Of a stretch of 64,000 bases of DNA, positions 55,291 to 64,000 are shown piece after piece (within the stretch, counting starts at the first letter, position 1; every line of letters starts with the position of its first letter). Made by a program: the position numbers and the translations under genes. The notes under the pieces were generated by a model. The model did no database searches, had not been told where the DNA came from, and worked only from the letters and a program-made list of their open reading frames with translations. The stretch lies in assembly GCF_000717345.1 (NCBI RefSeq), contig NZ_JNZA01000002.1, positions 1 through 64,000 of the forward strand. Reading direction: 5' to 3'. This stretch comes from Streptomyces lydicus. GTDB lineage: Bacteria; Actinomycetota; Actinomycetes; Streptomycetales; Streptomycetaceae.

Positions 55291-56198
55291 CCCACAGCCA
55301 GCTCAGCGGCCCGGAGCCGGACCCGGCCGGCGACGCCGGGCATGCCGATCCCCCACCCCGCGTGGGGTTCTTCACCGACACCTCCGTCTGCATCGGCTGC
55401 AAGGCGTGCGAGGTGGCGTGCAAGGAGTGGAACGCCCTCCCGGAGGACGGGTTCACGCTCACCGGCATGTCGTACGACAACACCGCCGGCCTCGGCGCCT
55501 CGACCTGGCGGCACGTGGCGTTCATCGAGCAGTCGGCGCCGCCGGTGCCAGCCCCCGAGGGCCGCCGGGAACTCCCGCTGGCCCAGGACGCCGCGCAGTC
55601 GGCCGACGGCGAGTTCCGCTGGCTGATGTCCTCCGACGTCTGCAAGCACTGCACCCACGCGGCCTGCCTCGACGTCTGCCCGACCGGCTCGCTGTTCCGC
55701 ACCGAGTTCGGCACCGTCGTCGTGCAGGAGGACATCTGCAACGGCTGCGGCTACTGCGTGCCCGCCTGCCCCTACGGCGTCATCGAGCAACGCCCCTCCG
55801 ACGGGCGGGCGTTCAAGTGCACGCTGTGCTACGACCGGCTCGGCGCCGGACAGGAGCCGGCCTGCGCCAAGGCGTGCCCGACCGAGTCGATCCAGTTCGG
55901 CCCGCTGGACGAGCTGCGCGAGCGGGCGGCGCTGCGGGTGGACCAGCTGCATGCCGCGGGGGTCCCCGAGGCGCGGCTGTACGGCCACGACCCCACGGAC
56001 GGCGTCGGCGGCGACGGGGCGTTCTTCCTGCTGCTGGACGAGCCGGAGGTGTACGGGCTGCCGCCGGACCCGGTGGTCACCACCCGGGACCTGCCGGCCA
56101 TGTGGAAGCACGCGGCAGCGGCCGCGCTGTCGCTGGCGGGCGGTGTCGCGCTGTCCTTCGCGCTGCCCGCGCTCACCCGGGGAAAGGTACGGCGATGA
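55287..56198 (+). CDS. Formate-dehydrogenase Fe-S electron-transfer subunit
   Basis: 303 residues of the FdnH/FdoH type. Four cysteine groups bind [4Fe-4S] clusters: CIGCKACEVACKEWN, CKHCTHAACLDVCP, CNGCGYCVPACPYG and CTLCYDRL plus CAKACPT. A C-terminal membrane helix (HAAAAALSLAGGVALSFALP) anchors it. It carries electrons from the catalytic subunit to the NrfD-like subunit, whose start overlaps its stop (ATGA). Confidence 0.94.
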   Translation: MTHSQLSGPEPDPAGDAGHADPPPRVGFFTDTSVCIGCKACEVACKEWNALPEDGFTLTGMSYDNTAGLGASTWRHVAFIEQSAPPVPAPEGRRELPLAQDAAQSADGEFRWLMSSDVCKHCTHAACLDVCPTGSLFRTEFGTVVVQEDICNGCGYCVPACPYGVIEQRPSDGRAFKCTLCYDRLGAGQEPACAKACPTESIQFGPLDELRERAALRVDQLHAAGVPEARLYGHDPTDGVGGDGAFFLLLDEPEVYGLPPDPVVTTRDLPAMWKHAAAAALSLAGGVALSFALPALTRGKVRR

Positions 56199-57166
56199 CC
56201 CGGCCCGGCAGCACGCGCGCAGGACGCGCACGACGGTCCCGTAGGGGCGAGGAACTCATGGTTCCGCGCGCGGAGTTCGCCTCCTACTACGGCCGCCCCG
56301 TCATCAAGGCCCCGTCCTGGTCGGCCAGGGACATCGCCGGGTACTTCTTCCTCGGCGGGCTGGCCGGTGCCGGCTCGGTGCTCGCCGCGGGCGCCCAGCT
56401 GACCGGCCGGCCCACCCTGGCGACCGGGATGAAGGTGTCCTCGCTCGCGGCGGTGTCGCTCTCCGCCGCCGCGCTCATCAACGACCTCGGCCGCCCGAGC
56501 CGGTTCGCCAACATGCTGCGGGTGCTGAAGCCGACCTCGCCGATGAGCGTCGGCTCGTGGCTGCTCAGCGGGTACGGGCCGGCGGCCGGGGCGGCGGCGC
56601 TCAGCGCGGTCACCGGACGGCTGCCCCGGGCGGGCGCCGCCGCCACCGCGACCGCCGCGCTACTGGGGCCGGCCGTGGCCACGTACACCGCCGTCCTCGC
56701 GGCGGACACCGCCGTACCGGCCTGGCACGGCGCGCACCGCGAGCTGCCCTACCTCTTCGCCGCCTCCGCGACCGCCGCGGCCGCCGGCATGGCGCTGGTG
56801 CTGGCGCCCGCACCCGAGAACACCCCGGCCCGCTGCGCCGCCGTCCTGGCCGCCGCGGCCGACGCGGTGGCGACCCGGGCGGCGAAGCGGCGCCTGGGCA
56901 TGGTGGCGGAGACCTACCGCGAGGGGCGGGCGGGACGGCTGCTGCGCTGCGCCGAGGTGCTGACCGGCGGAGCCGCGGCGACCGCGGCGCTCATGGGCCG
57001 CCGCCACCGCCCGGCGGCCGTCGCCGCCGGTCTGGCGCTGCTCGCCGGCTCGGCCTGCACCCGCTTCGGCATCTTCGCGGCCGGTATCGCCTCCGCGGAG
57101 GACCCCGCGTACACGGTCGTCCCCCAACGCACGGCCAAGGGGGCCACGGCCCCACCATCGGAATAG
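56195..57166 (+). CDS. NrfD/PsrC-type membrane subunit
   Basis: 323 residues with about eight hydrophobic segments after a basic N-terminus and PRAEFASYYGRPVIKAPSWS. The first membrane segment, DIAGYFFLGGLAGAGSVLAA, and ALINDLGRPSRFANMLRVLK, then PTSPMSVGSWLLSGY, are diagnostic of the NrfD/polysulphide-reductase family. It replaces the cytochrome b subunit of E. coli Fdh-N and passes electrons to the quinone pool without heme. Confidence 0.92.
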   Translation: MTRPGSTRAGRARRSRRGEELMVPRAEFASYYGRPVIKAPSWSARDIAGYFFLGGLAGAGSVLAAGAQLTGRPTLATGMKVSSLAAVSLSAAALINDLGRPSRFANMLRVLKPTSPMSVGSWLLSGYGPAAGAAALSAVTGRLPRAGAAATATAALLGPAVATYTAVLAADTAVPAWHGAHRELPYLFAASATAAAAGMALVLAPAPENTPARCAAVLAAAADAVATRAAKRRLGMVAETYREGRAGRLLRCAEVLTGGAAATAALMGRRHRPAAVAAGLALLAGSACTRFGIFAAGIASAEDPAYTVVPQRTAKGATAPPSE

Positions 57167-57194
57167 GGAAACTTCCCCGACCGCAGGAGTACTC

Positions 57195-58526
57195 GTGAAT
57201 CGACGTCGTCCTCGGATCGTGATCGTCGGAGCCGGTTTCGCCGGCTACAACTGTGCCCGCGCGCTCTCCCGGCAGGCCAAGGGAGCCGCCGAGATCGTGC
57301 TGCTCAACCCGCTCGACTACTTCCTGTACGTGCCGCTGCTGCCGGAGGTCGCGGCCGCCATCCTCGAACCCCGCCGGGTCGCGGTGTCCCTCACCGGCAC
57401 CCTGCCGGGCGTCCGGCTGGTCCTCGGCCATGCCCACGACATCGACCTCGACGCCCGCCGGGTGACGTACACCGACCCCGAGGAACGGGAGGGGTCGCTG
57501 ACGTACGACCGGCTGGTGCTGACCGTCGGCAGCGTCAACAAGCTGCTGCCCATTCCCGGTGTCACCGAGCACGCCCACGGCTTCCGCGGGATGCCCGAGG
57601 CGCTGTACCTGCGCGACCACATGGTCCGTCAGGTCGAGCTGGCCGGTGCGACCGACGACCCGGCGGAGCGGGCCGCGCGGACCACCTTCGTGGTCGTCGG
57701 CGCCGGCTACACCGGTACCGAAGTCGCCGCCCACGGCGTGCTGTTCACCGAGTCGCTGGCCCGCGAGAACGCCGGACTGCAGGACGGGCCGCGGCCCCGC
57801 TGGCTGCTGGTGGACGTCGCCGACCGGCTGCTGCCCGGGCTCGACGAGCGGCTGTCGCGCACCGCCGACCGGGTCTTGCGGGGCCGCGGGGTGGACATCC
57901 GTACCGGTACGTCGGTCAAGGAGGCGACGTCGGAGGGGGTGCTGCTCGACGACGGCGAGTTCATCGCCAGCCGCTCGCTCATCTGGTGCGTGGGCGTCCG
58001 GCCCGACCCGCTGGTGGACGGGCTGGGGCTGCCCACCGACAAGGGACGGCTGTGCGTCGACGCGTACCTGACGGTGCCGGGACACCCCGAGGTGTTCGCC
58101 TGCGGTGACGCCGCGGCGGTACCCGACCTGACCCGCCCCGGCGAGGTGACGCCGATGACCGCGCAGCACGCCCAGCGGCAGGGCAAGGTCGCGGCGCACA
58201 ACGTGGCCGCGTCCTGCGGCCACGGCAGCCCCCGTGCGTACGAGCACCGGGACCTGGGCTTCATGGTCGACCTCGGCGGCGTCCAGGCCGCCGCGAACCC
58301 GCTGCACGTCCCGCTCTCCGGCCCGCTCGCCGGTGCCCTCACCCGCGGCTACCACCTGATGGCGATGCCCGGGAACCGCGTCCGGGTGGCCGCCGACTGG
58401 CTCCTGGACGCCGTACTGCCCCGCCAGGGCGTCCACCTCGGCCTGGTCAGCCCCTGGTCGGTGCCGCTGGACACCGCCTCACCCGAAGTGGCCCGGCTGC
58501 CGCGCGGCTCGGGCGGGTCCACCTGA
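57195..58526 (+). CDS. NDH-2-like NAD(P)H:quinone oxidoreductase
   Basis: 443 residues from GTG 57195 (GCAGGAG upstream). The FAD motif is IVIVGAGFAGYNCARALS (7-24); the NADH motif is FVVVGAGYTGTEVAAHGV near 162-179; VFACGDAAAVPDLTRPG near 300 is the second FAD contact, and MTAQHAQRQGKVAAHNV follows. Type II NADH dehydrogenases feed quinones without pumping protons. It lies 28 bp after the NrfD gene, so it is likely co-transcribed and supports the same quinone pool. Confidence 0.93.
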   Translation: MNRRRPRIVIVGAGFAGYNCARALSRQAKGAAEIVLLNPLDYFLYVPLLPEVAAAILEPRRVAVSLTGTLPGVRLVLGHAHDIDLDARRVTYTDPEEREGSLTYDRLVLTVGSVNKLLPIPGVTEHAHGFRGMPEALYLRDHMVRQVELAGATDDPAERAARTTFVVVGAGYTGTEVAAHGVLFTESLARENAGLQDGPRPRWLLVDVADRLLPGLDERLSRTADRVLRGRGVDIRTGTSVKEATSEGVLLDDGEFIASRSLIWCVGVRPDPLVDGLGLPTDKGRLCVDAYLTVPGHPEVFACGDAAAVPDLTRPGEVTPMTAQHAQRQGKVAAHNVAASCGHGSPRAYEHRDLGFMVDLGGVQAAANPLHVPLSGPLAGALTRGYHLMAMPGNRVRVAADWLLDAVLPRQGVHLGLVSPWSVPLDTASPEVARLPRGSGGST

Positions 58527-58601
58527 CGGGCCGCCACGGCCCGCCCCTGACCGCGTAGTCCTCGGCTCGTCGGGTAACCGGCCCGGATGGAGACTCACGA
58601 C

Positions 58602-58910
58602 ATGGCTGCCTCGCACCTGCCCCTGACCGGACCGCTGGCTGCTTCCCACGGCATGAGCGGCGCCCTGCTCCTCCTCGTGGGAGTGGTGATCGTCGCCGTG
58701 CTGCTCGCCGCCTTCGTCTGGGGACGCCGCGCCAAGACCCGCGAGCCCGCCCCGCCGCGGCCCGGGGAGCAGCCGCGGCTGCCGGAGGGCGGGCCGGTCG
58801 GCGACGTCGTCGAGCACCGGGAGCCCGACGAACTCCCCCGGACGGAGCACCGGCTGAGCCCGCACGAGCTGAAGGGCAAGGGCACGCATGACTCTTCGCC
58901 ACCCCGCTAG
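58602..58910 (+). CDS. DUF6479-family single-pass membrane protein
   Basis: 102 residues from ATG 58602 (GGAG 9 nt upstream; ATG 58587 is the alternative). One membrane helix, ALLLLVGVVIVAVLLAAFVW, is followed by a short basic turn and a Pro/Glu-rich tail with GEQPRLPEGGPVGDVVEHRE, then PDELPRTEHRLSPHELKG, as in DUF6479 proteins of Streptomyces. Function unknown. Confidence 0.85.
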   Translation: MAASHLPLTGPLAASHGMSGALLLLVGVVIVAVLLAAFVWGRRAKTREPAPPRPGEQPRLPEGGPVGDVVEHREPDELPRTEHRLSPHELKGKGTHDSSPPR

Positions 58911-59100
58911 CCGAGGGGGCGACCGGCGGGGCCGGTTCGCCGAGCTGGCCCAGATGGCCTCGTACCGAGCGGCCACCCGGCGGCCCGCTGGGACGGCGGC
59001 ACGCCCAGGGGTCCCGCCCGGGCGGATCGTCGCGCCCGAGGTGACAGCAGCCCGGGCCTGCGACCTGCGCGCCGCCAGGGCCGCGGGAGGCGGCGGGTGA
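58888..59100 (+). CDS. Possible small basic protein overlapping DUF6479
   Basis: 70 residues, overlapping the DUF6479 end by 23 bp in another frame, with AAGGGCACGC before the ATG. It is Arg/Ala-rich (MTLRHPASRGGDRRGRFAEL) and has no recognisable domain. Overlap and a plausible ribosome site support it; composition does not. Confidence 0.3.
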   Translation: MTLRHPASRGGDRRGRFAELAQMASYRAATRRPAGTAARPGVPPGRIVAPEVTAARACDLRAARAAGGGG

Positions 59101-59167
59101 CAGTCCCCGGCCGTCGTGACGGCGTGACCGGGGGCCGATCAGCCGCGGCAGAGCGCCCCTGGGAGCG

Positions 59168-59584
59168 CTACCGGACCCGCTCCGCTTGCTCCTCCTCCTC
59201 CTCGGGAAGCTTCACATCGCTCACCGCGATGTTGACCTCGACGACTTCCAGACCGGTCATCCGCTCGACCGCGGCGATCACGTCCTCGCGTACCGATCGG
59301 CCCACCTCGGGGATGATCTCGCCGTACTCGACGACGACGTCCAGATCGACCGCCGCCTGCCGCTCGCCGACCTCGACCTTGACGCCGTGGACGGTCGCCG
59401 TACCGCCTCCGGGTACCCGTCGGCGCAGCTCACCCACCGATCTGGAAAATCCACTGCCCAGGGCGTGTACCCCCGGCACGTCCCTGGCCGTGAGATAGGC
59501 GATCTTCGCCACCACTCCGTCGGCGATCGTGGTCCGCCCGAGGTTCCCCGTGTCCCGCGCCCCGCGCTGTACCGGCTCGGTCAT
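59168..59584 (-). CDS. Asp23/Gls24-family envelope stress protein
   Basis: 138 residues from ATG 59584 (GAGGTGGTGCGCG upstream). Asp23 family sequence: TTIADGVVAKIAYLTARDVP, GVHALGSG, AAVDLDVVVEYGEIIPEVGR, then IAAVERMTGLEVVEVNIAVS. The Glu-rich tail (LPEEEEEQAERVR) is common. These cytoplasmic proteins respond to envelope or alkaline stress. No partner genes are adjacent. Confidence 0.93.
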   Translation of the reverse strand: MTEPVQRGARDTGNLGRTTIADGVVAKIAYLTARDVPGVHALGSGFSRSVGELRRRVPGGGTATVHGVKVEVGERQAAVDLDVVVEYGEIIPEVGRSVREDVIAAVERMTGLEVVEVNIAVSDVKLPEEEEEQAERVR

Positions 59585-59826
59585 CGCGCACCACCTCTTC
59601 ACTCCATTGGGGGGAAACGTTGGCCCGTCTCCTCACGCTAGGTCGCGTCGGATGAAGCCGCCTCTCGTGGCAGTAAAAGGAGAATTTTTGCCATTGTTCC
59701 GATTTGAGCCAGTTGCTTGTAGGGTCCCCTGTGTGTCTTCGCGCGGAGACGGTCCTGGCCCGTAGAGGGAACGAACACCCAGGGCCTCACAGACAGACCA
59801 CGCACGCGTCGGTACTGGGAGAAGCC

Positions 59827-60054
59827 ATGAAGAAACTCATCGCGACCGCGTTCGCCCTCGCCCTGTTCAGCGCCGGCGGCGCCGGCATCGCTTCGGCGAC
59901 CCCCGCGGCGCCGGCCCCCGCGCCCGGCCACGGCATCACGACGACGTTCCACTGCCCGCCGCCGCGCGGCACCTTCACGCTCACCGCGGACGCGTGGGTG
60001 ACGGGCCAGTACACGTGGTATTACGACGGGCAAGGCTGTACACACTCTCCGTAG
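59827..60054 (+). CDS. Small secreted protein
   Basis: 75 residues from ATG 59827 (GGGAGAAGCC upstream). A signal peptide (MKKLIATAFALALFSAGGAG, cleavage near IASA-TPAA) precedes a 50-residue mature chain with two Cys (FHCPPPRG ... GQGCTHSP) that could form one disulphide, and several aromatic residues. No known family. The gene is 200 bp before the SARP regulator and in the same direction. Confidence 0.7.
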   Translation: MKKLIATAFALALFSAGGAGIASATPAAPAPAPGHGITTTFHCPPPRGTFTLTADAWVTGQYTWYYDGQGCTHSP

Positions 60055-60254
60055 CCACTGACGGCCGGGCTGCCGGACGGGCACGCGGCCGCGGGTGCGG
60101 GGCCGCAGTACGTCGCTGCGGGCCGGGACCGTCTCCCGTACGCGTCCGGGACGGGGCCGGAAGGGCCCTTCCTCGACCCCGCGAAACCCCCGATATCCTG
60201 GGACTTCTCTCGTGCCCGACACCGGGTGCATCCCGTCCCGAAGGAAAGCCGCCC

Positions 60255-63089
60255 GTGGAGTTCCGGCTGCTCGGCACCGTCTCGGTCGACACGTTCTCCG
60301 GACCCCTGCCGCTCGGCCCCGCCAAACGCCGCAGCCTGCTCGCCGCGCTGCTGCTCTCCGCCAACACCCCCGTCTCCCTTGCCCGGTTGACGGAATCCCT
60401 GTGGGACGAGACCCCGCCGCTGCACGCCCGCAACGTCATACAAGGGCACGTCTCCCGGCTGCGCGCCCTCCTGGTGGGCGCCGACGCGGCGACGTACGGG
60501 GTGGAGCTGGTCACCCTCGGCGAGGCGTATCTGCTGCGGGTACCGGAGACCCTGCTGGACTTCGAGCGGTTCGAGGAACTGCTGCTGCTGGCGCGGGAGC
60601 AGGGCGACCCGGCCGACGCCGTGCTGATGCTCCGGGAGGCGCTGTCGCTGTGGCAGGGCCCGGCGCTCACCGGCGCGTTCACCGGCCCGCCGCTCCAGGC
60701 GGCCGCGCACGAGCTGGAGGAGTCCCGGCTGGCGGCGGTCGAGGAACTGGCCCGCGGCTACGCGCTGTTGGGCGAGCACAACCGGGCCGCGGCCCTGCTG
60801 CGTACGGAAGCGGTCGCGCACCCGATGCGGGAGGCGCTGGCCGCGGCGCTGATGACGGCGCTGTACCGGGCGGGGCGGCAGTCGGAGGCGCTGGAGTGGT
60901 TCCACCGCACGCGGCGGCTGCTCGCCGATGAGCTGGGCGTCGACCCGGGGCGTGAACTCGCCGACGCGTACGCGCTGATCCTGCGGGACGACCCCCCGCC
61001 GCACGAGGAGCCGGCAGGCGGGCGGGACGGCGCCCGGAACGCCCCCGCCGGCCCAGCGACGGCACGGCGTGGCCCCGCCCGCCCGGGCCACGGCACCGTA
61101 CACGGCAGTGACAACCCGAACAGCGCCCTCGGGAGCGGCAGCGGGACCGCGCCGGCTCCGCGGACCGACGCACCGGACGCCGATCTGCTGCCCCGCGCAC
61201 CCCGGGGTTTCCACGGGCGGGTCACCGAACTGGCCGCGCTCACCCGGGCGGCGGCGGGCGAGGCCCCCGTCTGCCTGGTCACCGGGCCCGCCGGGGTGGG
61301 AAAGACCGCACTGGCCCTGCAGTGGGCGCACCGCAACGCCGACGCCTTCCCGGACGGCCGGCTCTTCGTCGATCTGCGCGGGTTCAGCGACACCGGCGAG
61401 CCCACCCTGAGCGAGGTCCTGCGAGAGTTCCTGCTGGCGCTCGGTCTCGCGCCGCGCCGGGTCCCCGAGTCCGTGCCGGCCGCGGCCGCGCTCTTCCGGT
61501 CCCTGACCGACCGGCGCCGGCTCCTCGTGATCCTCGACAACGCCCGGGACTCCGCCACGGTCCGGCCCCTCCTGCCCGGTGGCAGGGACTGCGTCACGGT
61601 GGTCACCAGCCGGCACCGGCTGGAAGGGCTCATCGCCTCGGACGCGGCGCGTCCCGTCCCGCTCGACTCGCTCGAACCGCGGGACGGCACGGCCCTGCTG
61701 GCCGGTGTGCTCGGTGAGGAACGGGTCCGCGCCGAACCGGTGGCCGCCCGCAGGCTCGCCGAACTCTGCGGAGGGCTGCCGCTGGCCCTGCGCGTCACTG
61801 CGGCTCGGTTGGCCGGGCGTCCGCAGTGGACCCTCGCCGGCCTGGCCGACGAACTGGCCGACGAGCGCAGCCGGCTGACCTACCTCGACGTGGACGACAC
61901 CGGAGTCTCCGCCGCGCTGCGGCTGACCGTGCAGCATCTGCCGCCGGACGCCGTGCACCAGTTGACCCGGCTCGGCCACCATCCCGGCTCCCACTTCGAC
62001 CGGTACACGGCCGCCGCCCTCGCCGGCACCGACCCGGTCGTCGCCGCGGCGGCGCTGGAGCGGCTCGCCGCCGCCCACCTCGTCACCGAGACGGTCCCCG
62101 GCACCTGGCAGCTGCACGATCTGGTGCGCCTCTACGCCCGTGGCCTCGACCCGGCATCCGGACCCGAGGCGCTCCTCGGGGTCCTCGACCACTACATCGC
62201 CACCGCACTCACCGCCGCCGACACCGCCGAGCCCGGTGGCGAGCCCTGCTTCGCCCTGCCGGACGACTACCGCCGCCCCACCGCCGTCCGGGACTTCACC
62301 GACCGGGCGGCGGCGATGCGCTGGCTGGCCACCGAGCGCGACGATCTGGCGCTGGCCGCCGTGGCCGCCCGGGCCGCCGGTCTCGACGACCGGGCCTGGC
62401 GGATCATCCTGCTGCAGTGGCCGCAGGTGGTCTGGCGCGTGCGGGACAGCTGGGTGCCGCTGCTGGAACTGGCGCTGGACTCCGCCCGCGCCCAGAAGGA
62501 TCCCTATGCCGAGTCGAGGGTGCTCAATCTGCTCGGCTGGGTGCTGAGCGAGGAGGGCAGGGTCGACGAGGCCGTCGCCCTGCTGGAGCGGTCCCCCGGG
62601 CTCGCCCGGCGGGCCGGTGACCGGCTCGGCGAGGCGACCGCACTGATCAACCTGGCCGTCGTCCAAGCCGAGCAGGGTGAATTCGGTGCCGCGCTGGCGG
62701 GCTGCACACGGGCGCGCGGTCTGGCCCGCGCGGAACACGACGCGCACACCGAGATGCTCGCCCTGCAGCACCTCGCCCGGATGCAGCTCACCGCGAACCG
62801 GCCGCAGGAGGCCCTCGACTCCGTCCGGCAGGCGCTCGACCTGGGGCCGGAGCCCGAGGAGGTCGCACGCCGGGTCCTGCTGCTGACCATCAGCGGCGAG
62901 GCCCGTGTGGCGCTCGGCGACGAGAGCGAGGGCATCCGGCTCCTGGACCGGGCGGCCGGGGACGCGGAACGCGTCGGTTACGACGAGGGCGCCGTACGGG
63001 CCCTGGAGGCGCTGCTGCGGGTGACCGGGCGGCCGGAGTACCGCAGGCGGCACGAGCAGGCGGTTTGTCGGCTCACCGACGGTGGATGA
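60255..63089 (+). CDS. Large SARP regulator (wHTH-BTAD-NB-ARC-TPR, AfsR type)
   Basis: 944 residues from GTG 60255 (AAGGAAAG upstream). N-terminal OmpR-type winged helix (1-90, EFRLLGTVSVDTFSGPLPLG ... LTESLWDETPP), then the bacterial transcriptional-activation domain (about 97-240). The NB-ARC ATPase has Walker A VTGPAGVGKTALALQ near 341-355, Walker B LLVILDNARDSA near 418 and GLPLALRVTAARLAG. The C-terminal 220 residues contain TPR helices (LLGWVLSEEGRVDEAVALLE, LINLAVVQAEQGEFGAALAG). Large SARPs integrate signals and activate secondary-metabolite genes. No biosynthetic cluster is adjacent downstream in this window; its targets may lie further right or elsewhere. Confidence 0.95.
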   Translation: MEFRLLGTVSVDTFSGPLPLGPAKRRSLLAALLLSANTPVSLARLTESLWDETPPLHARNVIQGHVSRLRALLVGADAATYGVELVTLGEAYLLRVPETLLDFERFEELLLLAREQGDPADAVLMLREALSLWQGPALTGAFTGPPLQAAAHELEESRLAAVEELARGYALLGEHNRAAALLRTEAVAHPMREALAAALMTALYRAGRQSEALEWFHRTRRLLADELGVDPGRELADAYALILRDDPPPHEEPAGGRDGARNAPAGPATARRGPARPGHGTVHGSDNPNSALGSGSGTAPAPRTDAPDADLLPRAPRGFHGRVTELAALTRAAAGEAPVCLVTGPAGVGKTALALQWAHRNADAFPDGRLFVDLRGFSDTGEPTLSEVLREFLLALGLAPRRVPESVPAAAALFRSLTDRRRLLVILDNARDSATVRPLLPGGRDCVTVVTSRHRLEGLIASDAARPVPLDSLEPRDGTALLAGVLGEERVRAEPVAARRLAELCGGLPLALRVTAARLAGRPQWTLAGLADELADERSRLTYLDVDDTGVSAALRLTVQHLPPDAVHQLTRLGHHPGSHFDRYTAAALAGTDPVVAAAALERLAAAHLVTETVPGTWQLHDLVRLYARGLDPASGPEALLGVLDHYIATALTAADTAEPGGEPCFALPDDYRRPTAVRDFTDRAAAMRWLATERDDLALAAVAARAAGLDDRAWRIILLQWPQVVWRVRDSWVPLLELALDSARAQKDPYAESRVLNLLGWVLSEEGRVDEAVALLERSPGLARRAGDRLGEATALINLAVVQAEQGEFGAALAGCTRARGLARAEHDAHTEMLALQHLARMQLTANRPQEALDSVRQALDLGPEPEEVARRVLLLTISGEARVALGDESEGIRLLDRAAGDAERVGYDEGAVRALEALLRVTGRPEYRRRHEQAVCRLTDGG

Positions 63090-63256
63090 CGCCCGCCCGC
63101 ACCCCGTCGCGGGCACACCGCACCGGACGTCAGCACGACGTCAGCGGGACACCAGCGGAACGTGAGCGCCGGACCCCACACTCAGGCATGTCAGCAGGTC
63201 AGCAACGGCACGCCGAGGACCAGGCGTCGCCGCACCTCACCCACGGGGGAATTCCG

Positions 63257-63940
63257 ATGAGTACGTTCCGTCAGCGCACCACCCTCCTCGCCGCCGCGTC
63301 CACCGCCGTACTCGCCCTGGCGCTCACGGCCTGCGGCGGGAACGGCTCCGGAACCGAGGCCGCCGGCTCGGCGGCGAACGCCCCGGCGCCTGCCGCCGCT
63401 TCGGGGCGCACCGCGGAGCAGGCCGACACCGCGAAGGGGACCGGCGCCGTGCAGAACACCGGTGGCTCCCACCGCACCGGCGCCAAGGGCCCCGGCACCG
63501 CGAAGACCTCCGGCTCCGCGTCCGCCCCCGACTGCACCACCAAGGACGTCTCCCTCCGCGCCGCCTACCACGACGGGCCGCCGTACACCCACATCGTGCT
63601 GACGGCGAAGAACACCTCGGGCCACAGCTGCAGACTGAAGGGCTACCCGGAGATCCAGTTCCTCGAAAGCCACCGGGAGAACGTGCCGGCGGTCGCCAAG
63701 AGCAAGCCGGCCGCCCCCGTCGTGCTCACCCCGGGCACCCCTGCCTACGCCCTGGTGAGGCTGTCGAACGGCGGCGTGGACGAGAACACCGAACCCGTCA
63801 CGGCGTTCTCCGTCATGCTCCAGGGCAGCGACGGCCTGGCCACCGTGAACGCACCCGGCGCCGGCCTGGCGGTCGACCCGGCGAAGTGGGCGACCGGCTA
63901 CTGGACCTACGAACTGCGCAACGGCGCCGACGACTTCTGA
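63257..63940 (+). CDS. DUF4232 lipoprotein
   Basis: 227 residues from ATG 63257. A lipoprotein signal peptide ends in LALTAC (Cys27 or so), followed by a Gly/Ala/Thr-rich linker of about 70 residues and a C-terminal DUF4232 beta-sandwich (CTTKDVSLRAAYHDGPPYTH, TAKNTSGHSCRLKGYPEIQF, AVDPAKWATGYWTYELRNGA). Surface-anchored, function unknown. It lies 167 bp after the SARP gene and may have its own promoter. Confidence 0.88.
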   Translation: MSTFRQRTTLLAAASTAVLALALTACGGNGSGTEAAGSAANAPAPAAASGRTAEQADTAKGTGAVQNTGGSHRTGAKGPGTAKTSGSASAPDCTTKDVSLRAAYHDGPPYTHIVLTAKNTSGHSCRLKGYPEIQFLESHRENVPAVAKSKPAAPVVLTPGTPAYALVRLSNGGVDENTEPVTAFSVMLQGSDGLATVNAPGAGLAVDPAKWATGYWTYELRNGADDF

Positions 63941-64000
63941 GCCGCCCCCTCCCCCAGCCGTCCCGGCCGGAGCGCCCTCCCCCACACGGAGCGGGCGCCC

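Noticed and set aside
60021..63116. 1031-codon open frame on the minus strand across the SARP gene
   Set aside because: Shadow of the SARP coding frame; no motif, while the plus strand has full SARP, NB-ARC and TPR signatures.

Overview
The window is high-GC actinobacterial chromosome and almost certainly from a Streptomyces. It carries a chaplin, a melC1-melC2 tyrosinase pair, a large SARP regulator, a SigB/SigF-type sigma factor, an LPFR-motif microprotein, rare TTA codons, and many ATGA/GTGA start-stop overlaps. I saw no rRNA, tRNA, CRISPR array, transposase or phage gene. It is an accessory-rich region with many short, independently regulated units.

Region 1 (1-9.9 kb) is a small non-ribosomal peptide locus. 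It holds the 5' end of an NRPS gene that runs off the left edge, MbtH, a type II thioesterase, a free-standing A-T didomain and a SyrP-like Fe/2-oxoglutarate hydroxylase. A possible 23-codon ORF with a TTA codon sits in the leader. An MFS exporter, a divergent LuxR-type regulator and a free-standing condensation domain follow. The A-T protein probably loads an amino acid that the hydroxylase modifies and a condensation domain passes on. The edge NRPS looks rearranged: its first T domain is fused into a C domain that lacks motif C1, and its next module has no A domain.

Region 2 (10-21 kb) holds a DinB-like protein, melC1-melC2, a fragment of an MmyB-type regulator, a TetR-P450-membrane-protein unit with a clear TetR operator, a MarR regulator, a secreted IPT/TIG protein with a structured leader, a His-rich chaplin and a large M48 membrane protease.

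Region 3 (21-32.9 kb) has a SigB-type sigma factor, then a 44-bp perfect palindrome and two small paralogues. A cupin, a GlxA-type regulator, an SRAP protein and a hemerythrin protein follow. Next is a zinc-starvation locus: rpmB-rpsN diverge from a CobW-like gene and rpsR across a Zur-type box. A GAF/PAS/PP2C phosphatase and an HxlR/quinone oxidoreductase pair close the region.

Region 4 (33-43 kb) is a redox cassette. A DyP peroxidase, an FAD amino-acid-oxidase-like enzyme with a TTA codon, and a TPP-dependent decarboxylase lie in one tight operon. It converges on an acyl-CoA-dehydrogenase-like flavoprotein under a PadR regulator, with DUF779 beyond. The simplest reading is oxidative deamination, then decarboxylation to an aldehyde, with peroxide used by the DyP.

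Region 5 (43-51.9 kb) has an AA10 lytic polysaccharide monooxygenase with a DasR-like site, a LacI-controlled nucleoside hydrolase-transporter pair, the LPFR microprotein beside a Vms1/Rv2629-like protein, DUF2795 and DUF5709 proteins, an isochorismatase-fold hydrolase and a stand-alone LigD-type 3'-phosphoesterase.

Region 6 (52-64 kb) holds a three-gene formate-dehydrogenase-like complex with an adjacent NDH-2-like flavoprotein, small envelope or stress proteins, an Asp23 protein, a large SARP regulator and a DUF4232 lipoprotein. Expression units are mostly bounded by long GC-rich hairpins without U-tracts, as is usual in Streptomyces.
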